Shown: positions 60,155 to 64,000 of the stretch, in pieces
How positions within the stretch are numbered: position 1 is the stretch's first letter
Layout: every line of letters begins with the position of its first letter
NCBI GenBank assembly: GCA_000230935.2
Contig: AGIQ01000002.1
Coordinates: 806,001-870,000, forward strand
Source of the DNA: Mycolicibacterium rhodesiae JS60
Lineage (GTDB): Bacteria; Actinomycetota; Actinomycetes; Mycobacteriales; Mycobacteriaceae
Reading direction: 5' to 3'
DNA length: 64,000 nucleotides
Program-made: the position numbers and the translations under genes
The notes under the pieces: model-generated
What the model saw: only the letters and a program-made list of their open reading frames with translations
Told to the model about the DNA's origin: nothing
Database searches by the model: none

Positions 60155-60897
60155 ACGCCGTTGTGCCAGAAGAGCTCGCCGCGGCGGTCGAGGCGCACGG
60201 CAAGGCCGTCGCGGCCGGCGACAACGACGCTGTGCTGGCCGACTTCCTGCCGGACCGCATTGGTCAGCTCATCGCGTCGGCCGATGTGCCGAACCGCTTG
60301 AAGGGCTGCGAGGTCCGCAGCATCACCGGCGTCGACGACGGTCGCTACGACGCGGTGATCCGCTACATCACACCCGACGACGACTGGTTCGAACTACGCA
60401 GCCGCTGGGTGCAATTCGACGACGGCACGTGGCGGGTGTTCAGCGTCCGCAACATCCCCGACACGCCCCCGTGGATGGACATGGCCGGGCCGTCCGATGA
60501 CGGGCTCGACACACCGCACTGGGAGGGCCTGCGTGACGGCAGGCTCCTTCTGCAGCAGTGTGCCGGCTGTGGGAGCTGGATCTGGGCGCCCCGGCCGATC
60601 TGCCCGCAGTGCCATTCCTTTGAATTGCGTTGGCAGAAGGTCGAACCGGTGGGAACGATCTATTCGTGGACCAGAACCTGGCAGCCGTTCGGCCGGGAAG
60701 CGACCGGGCACCTGCCCTACGTGGTGGTTCTCGTCGAACTGCCCGGGGCTGGAAACCGCCGCGTGGTGGGCGTATTGGCGCACGCAGACGGGGTGAACCC
60801 CACGATCGGGGCCACCGTGCGGGGTCATATCGAGCCGCCCCCTGACGAGGAGCACTGGCCGCTGATCCGCTGGCAGTTGGACGGGGCGGCCCGATGA
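60151..60897 (+). CDS. NTF2-like/DUF35 (Zn ribbon + OB-fold) acyl-CoA-binding partner protein
   Basis: A 248-residue fusion. Residues about 1-110 look like an NTF2/SnoaL-type cone (GDNDAVLADFLPDRIG ... RWVQFDDGTWRVFSV). Residues 137-154 form a rubredoxin-like zinc ribbon, C137-x2-C140-x10-C151-x2-C154, followed by an OB-fold (IYSWTRTWQPFGREATGHLP). DUF35 proteins pair with thiolase-like enzymes; in cholesterol side-chain breakdown the DUF35 part of ChsH2 binds the aldolase Ltp2. Here the next gene is exactly such a thiolase-like protein, with an ATGA overlap. The TTG start is supported by GGAGG six bases upstream. Confidence 0.85.
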   Translation: MNAVVPEELAAAVEAHGKAVAAGDNDAVLADFLPDRIGQLIASADVPNRLKGCEVRSITGVDDGRYDAVIRYITPDDDWFELRSRWVQFDDGTWRVFSVRNIPDTPPWMDMAGPSDDGLDTPHWEGLRDGRLLLQQCAGCGSWIWAPRPICPQCHSFELRWQKVEPVGTIYSWTRTWQPFGREATGHLPYVVVLVELPGAGNRRVVGVLAHADGVNPTIGATVRGHIEPPPDEEHWPLIRWQLDGAAR

Positions 60898-62060
60898 GGC
60901 CCTTCCGCGGCGCCACCGCTGTCGTCGGCGTCGGCGCGACCGAGTACTACAAGCGGGGCACCAGCCCCTTCTCGTCGGCGCAACTGGTGCTGCAGGCGAT
61001 CCTGCGGGCTTGCGAGGATGCCGGTGCCGACCCCCGGTCGGTCGACGGATTCGTCTCCTACGCCAGCGATTCGAGCGAAGGGCTGGTACTGGGTGCCGCA
61101 CTGGGCGTTCGCGAGGTCCGGTGGTCGACCCAGGTCTGGGGCGGCGGCGGAGGTGGTGTCGCGGCGGCCGTGAATTGTGCTGCCGCAGCGGTCTACAGCG
61201 GTCAGGCCGACTGCGTCGTGGTCTATCGCGGCCTCAGCGAGGGCACCGACGGGCGCGGGGCGTACAACAAGGGCCACATGGGCCACCTCTACACCGCGCA
61301 CGGCATGCTGGCACCGGCACAGGTCTGCGCCTTGCGCACCCAGCGGATGCTGGAGGTCGACCGGGTACCCGCATCCGCACTCGAAGCGGTGGCGCTGGCG
61401 GGTTATCGCCATGCCCAGAACAATCCGAACGCGGTGGCGTACGGGCATCCGCTGGATCATGACCGCTACCAGGGCAGCCGGTTGATCTCCGAACCGTTGC
61501 GGCTGTTCGATTGCTCCCGCGAAAATGACGGGGCCACAGCACTTCTTGTCGTGCGCTCCGACCGGGTGGGCGACTACCGCGGGCGTCCGGCCTACATCCT
61601 CTCCGGCGTGCAGGGCGCGGCGTCCGGGTGGAACGAGTCCGTCGAGAACGAACACGACTACACCAGTGCGGGTTTCCATCCCGCGATGGTGCAGAGGTTG
61701 TGGACCGACGCGCAGATCGGACCGAAGGAGGTCGACGTGGCCCAGGTCTACGAGAACTTCACCGGGCCTGCCGTCGCCGCGATGATCGACCACGGGTTGT
61801 GCCCCAATGGTCCCGCGGCGGGTGAATACCTGACCGTGGAGAACCTGACGGTCGGGGGTGGCGGTCTGCCGATCAATACCGCGGGTGGCAACATCGCGGA
61901 GGGGTTCGTGCACGGTATCGGGCTGGTGGCCGAGGCGGTACGTCAGATCCGCGGCGGCTCACCAAATCCGGTGGACAACGCCGACATCTCACTTCTGATC
62001 GGCGGCCCCATGGCACCATTGGTGAGCTCCACCGTATTCGGCTCAGCAGCAACGATCTGA
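60894..62060 (+). CDS. Thiolase-like lipid-transfer protein, probable Ltp2-type aldolase
   Basis: A 388-residue thiolase-superfamily protein. The region where a thiolase has its nucleophilic cysteine reads QVWGGGGGGVAAAVN, so the nucleophile is missing. VDVAQVYENFTGP and the glycine-rich LTVGGGGLPINTAGGNIAEG are typical of SCP2-thiolase-like Ltp proteins. Loss of the cysteine with retention of YENF is what is seen in Ltp2-type retro-aldolases, which split a beta-hydroxyacyl-CoA with help from a DUF35 partner; that partner is the preceding gene. The product would be a ketone/aldehyde plus a short acyl-CoA. Confidence 0.85.
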   Translation: MRPFRGATAVVGVGATEYYKRGTSPFSSAQLVLQAILRACEDAGADPRSVDGFVSYASDSSEGLVLGAALGVREVRWSTQVWGGGGGGVAAAVNCAAAAVYSGQADCVVVYRGLSEGTDGRGAYNKGHMGHLYTAHGMLAPAQVCALRTQRMLEVDRVPASALEAVALAGYRHAQNNPNAVAYGHPLDHDRYQGSRLISEPLRLFDCSRENDGATALLVVRSDRVGDYRGRPAYILSGVQGAASGWNESVENEHDYTSAGFHPAMVQRLWTDAQIGPKEVDVAQVYENFTGPAVAAMIDHGLCPNGPAAGEYLTVENLTVGGGGLPINTAGGNIAEGFVHGIGLVAEAVRQIRGGSPNPVDNADISLLIGGPMAPLVSSTVFGSAATI

Positions 62061-62086
62061 CCGAGTTCACAGGATCGAGGAGGACG

Positions 62087-63610
62087 ATGGCCGCGACCGT
62101 GGCATCGGCATTGCGCTGGTGGGCCAGGACCAAAGGTGACCACAGTGCGTTGATCATCGGCGAGGACGAGATCGGCTATCGCCGGCTGCACCAGTGGACC
62201 AGCAGGTTGGCCAGAAAGCTGGCCGACGATGGAGTCAAGCCCGGCGACCGGGTCGGACTGCTCGCGCCCAACGTTGTCCAATGGCCGGTCGCCGCGCTGG
62301 CGGTGATGAAGTGCGGGGCAACGCTGGTACCACTGAACTCGCGCCTCAAGCCTGCTGAGATCCGCAAGATCGCCGACGACGCTGAGATCAGTGCGGTGAT
62401 CGCGGCACCCACCCACGTCGCCGGCGTCGACGAGGCGCGCGGTGCGGGACGCGATTTCACCGTCTGGACGCTCGATATCGTTGAGGCACAACGCAACGGC
62501 GATCCGGACGACTTCGCGATCGAACCGGACCCCGAGGACCCGATTGCGGTGATCTTCACCAGTGGGTCGACCGGGTTGTCCAAGGGGGTGGTCCTGACCA
62601 GCCGGACCTTGATGGGCATGGTGTTGGAGAACACCCTCACTGAGGAGGGTTTCCGCCCCGGCACCGTCACCCTGCTGGTCCTGCCGCTGGCGTTCACCCC
62701 CGGGCTGGTGTACGGCCTATTGATCACCTCGGTACTTGGCGGCACTCTGGTCGTGGAGCCGGAGCTGAATCCGTCACGAGCGGTGACGCTGATCGAGAAG
62801 CATTCGGTCCGCGCCCTTTTCGGTGTCCCGCTGGTGTTCGAAGCGCTGTCGAGGGCCGAGGAGTTCGCCGGAGCCGATCTGAGTTCGCTGCAGACGGCGA
62901 TCGTCGGTGGCGCGGCCGTGCCGGTCGACCTGCTGCGACGCTGGGCCGACAAGGGCGTACTGCTGCGTCAGATCTACGGCATGACCGAAGCCGGCGGGGT
63001 GGCCACGGCAACTCTGAAAGCCGAGGCACTCGAGCACCCGGACTCGTGCGGCAGTGGATCGATTTTCACCGAAGTCGCCGTGATGCTCGATGACGGGTCG
63101 ATGGCGGGCCCTGGGGAGTCGGGCGAACTGGTGGTCCGCGGGCCGGGTGTCACGCCGGGCTACTGGAACGATCCGCAGACCACCGCGGCAGCGATCCGCG
63201 ACGGCTGGCTGCACAGCGGTGACGTTGGCGTCCGCGATGAGCAGGGCCGCATCACGTTCCTCGATCGCATCAAGGAACTCATCATCTCCGGCGGCATCAA
63301 CATCTCACCGGTCGAGCTCGAGTCCGCCATCAGAACACTCGACGGCGTCGAGGAGGTCGCCGTCATCGCGGCACCCGATCCGCGCTTCGGGGAGACGCCG
63401 GCGGCGATCATCACTGTTACCGCGGGCTCACGTCTGGACGAATCCACCGTCGTCAAGCATTGCGAAGCGGTTCTGTCGGACTACAAGGTCCCGCGCTACA
63501 TCGTGCTTCGCTGCGATCCACTGCCCCGACTGCCCAACGGCAAGTTGGACAAGCCGGCCATCCGCGACGAATACCGCGACATACCCGAGCGGTTCAATCG
63601 GGTGCGGTGA
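62087..63610 (+). CDS. Acyl-CoA synthetase / AMP-dependent ligase (FadD type)
   Basis: A 507-residue ANL ligase. Motifs: FTSGSTGLSKG near residue 156, IYGMTEAGGVAT, LHSGDVGVRDEQGRI, DRIKELIISGGINISPVELE, and the C-terminal catalytic lysine in LPNGKLDKPAIRDEY. It starts at ATG 62087 after GAGGAGG. It ends the operon that begins at the SDR. It would prime a carboxylate, for instance the acid from the aldehyde dehydrogenases, for the Ltp/DUF35 step. FadD3-like enzymes in sterol ring degradation have a similar size, but nothing here singles out that role. Confidence 0.9.
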   Translation: MAATVASALRWWARTKGDHSALIIGEDEIGYRRLHQWTSRLARKLADDGVKPGDRVGLLAPNVVQWPVAALAVMKCGATLVPLNSRLKPAEIRKIADDAEISAVIAAPTHVAGVDEARGAGRDFTVWTLDIVEAQRNGDPDDFAIEPDPEDPIAVIFTSGSTGLSKGVVLTSRTLMGMVLENTLTEEGFRPGTVTLLVLPLAFTPGLVYGLLITSVLGGTLVVEPELNPSRAVTLIEKHSVRALFGVPLVFEALSRAEEFAGADLSSLQTAIVGGAAVPVDLLRRWADKGVLLRQIYGMTEAGGVATATLKAEALEHPDSCGSGSIFTEVAVMLDDGSMAGPGESGELVVRGPGVTPGYWNDPQTTAAAIRDGWLHSGDVGVRDEQGRITFLDRIKELIISGGINISPVELESAIRTLDGVEEVAVIAAPDPRFGETPAAIITVTAGSRLDESTVVKHCEAVLSDYKVPRYIVLRCDPLPRLPNGKLDKPAIRDEYRDIPERFNRVR

Positions 63611-63628
63611 CTGCCGAGGTCGGCAGTC
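63609..63628. terminator. Hairpin between convergent genes
   Basis: GACTGCCGA (63609-63617) and TCGGCAGTC (63620-63628) are perfectly complementary 9-base arms that begin in the FadD stop codon. A further perfect hairpin, GATCGCGG-CTG-CCGCGATC, lies at 63640-63658 inside the 3' end of the convergent gene. There is no U tract, which is usual for mycobacterial terminators. Placement between convergent stops supports a bidirectional terminator. Confidence 0.7.
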
Positions 63629-63633
63629 GGCCA

Positions 63634-63837
63634 CTAGCAGATCGCGGCTGCCGCGATCAGTCCGAAGGCGATGAGCACGATGCTCAGCACGGCTGCTGAG
63701 TGGCCCATCGACAGCGCCACCACCACGCCGACCACGCCGGCGATGAAGACGACGATCATCAGGAAAGCCATCACGCCCCGGTGCGGGTTGATCGCACTGG
63801 ACGGCAGGGGCCTTCTAGAAGGGTGCATGCCGTTCAT
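63634..63837 (-). CDS. Small two-helix membrane protein
   Basis: A 67-residue protein: a short basic N-terminus (MNGMHPSRRPLPSS), then two hydrophobic helices (MAFLMIVVFIAGVVGVVVAL and AVLSIVLIAFGLIAAAAIC), with a short GHS turn. ATG 63837 is chosen because GGAGGTG lies five bases upstream; a longer frame begins at 63894 without a ribosome site. Similar tiny proteins are common in mycobacteria and unnamed. It is convergent with the FadD gene and separated from it by a hairpin, so it does not belong to the catabolic operon. Confidence 0.7.
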   Translation of the reverse strand: MNGMHPSRRPLPSSAINPHRGVMAFLMIVVFIAGVVGVVVALSMGHSAAVLSIVLIAFGLIAAAAIC

Positions 63838-63939
63838 CGAACACCTCCGGTTGTGACCTGAGTCATCAATTGGAGCATAGGTGATGCACATCACAAACGG
63901 GCCACGCCGAGCTACCTGAATGGCTGTTGACCGGCTAAT

Positions 63940-64000
63940 TCACAGGCCGGCCCGCTCCAGGGCCTCGTCGAACTCCTGGGATGCCACCTTGTGGCCCTTG
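63940..64000 (-). CDS. C-terminal end of a gene entering from the right edge
   Basis: The minus strand reads KGHKVASQEFDEALERAGL followed by a stop at 63940-63942. Codon composition and the amphipathic helix look coding, but 20 residues are too few to identify a family. The real gene lies beyond the window. Confidence 0.4.
   Translation of the reverse strand, partial: KGHKVASQEFDEALERAGL

Noticed and set aside
50197..63610. Classical cholesterol catabolism region
   Set aside because: Ring-degradation genes (kstD, hsaA-D, kshB) are absent, and the P450, Ltp and FadD genes lack features that tie them to the known cholesterol set. Only the side-chain logic is similar.
1..64000. Mobile-element or phage origin of the clusters
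   Set aside because: I found no transposase, integrase, terminal repeats or tRNA-associated junction. Codon use and GC look uniform apart from the short AT-rich region near 49 kb.

Overview
The window reads as chromosome of a mycobacterium (Mycolicibacterium/Mycobacterium type). It has high GC, many GTG and a few TTG starts, dense 4-base start/stop overlaps, a complete eight-gene mce locus (yrbEA, yrbEB, mceA-F), luciferase-like oxidoreductases of the kind that use F420 in actinobacteria, and mycobacterial-type P450, FadD and acyl-CoA dehydrogenase genes. I see no IS element, integrase, phage gene, CRISPR array, tRNA or rRNA.

Region 1 (1-12.4 kb). A partial gene and an AveC-like membrane protein are followed by a TetR regulator divergent from a membrane protein. 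A large LuxR-type ATPase regulator is then divergent from an operon of a DUF1214-like protein, sulfotransferase, cytochrome P450, membrane protein, DUF1295 reductase-like protein and an orphan mceE copy broken by one missing base.

Region 2 (12.4-39.7 kb). This is the unusual part. It holds six FAD-dependent desaturase/amine-oxidase-like enzymes, four copies of a small six-helix membrane protein, two clear and possibly two remote AveC-like membrane proteins, a second DUF1295 protein, three luciferase-like oxidoreductases, a carotenoid-cleavage-type oxygenase, a sugar/lipid-kinase-like phosphotransferase and a beta-oxidation block (FadD, two acyl-CoA dehydrogenases, enoyl-CoA hydratase). A palindrome of the form GnnAACGATCGTTnAC occurs at the head of practically every transcription unit here, including the promoter of the TetR gene at 12444-13070. 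That TetR is therefore the best candidate for the local regulator. A second TetR (27710-28333) has its own array of TCTGTT-N4-AACAGA operators.

Region 3 (39.7-48.9 kb). An eight-gene mce operon on the minus strand encodes an envelope lipid importer. It abuts region 2 tail to tail.

Region 4 (49.4-63.6 kb). This is a catabolic cluster: TetR, two aldehyde dehydrogenases, a double-length CoA-transferase, a 3Fe-4S ferredoxin, SDR, P450, Rieske oxygenase, MshD-like acetyltransferase, an NTF2-DUF35 protein with its thiolase-like partner, and an acyl-CoA ligase. Three related sites (CCTWACG-N5-AG) precede its three transcription units.

Taken together I infer a lipid system in which Mce imports (or handles) a hydrophobic, probably isoprenoid or sterol-like molecule. 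Region 2 would desaturate, reduce, cyclise or cleave it. Region 4 and the FadD/FadE block would activate and shorten side chains as CoA thioesters. The substrate cannot be read from the sequence. The window ends with a small membrane protein and the C-terminal end of another minus-strand gene.
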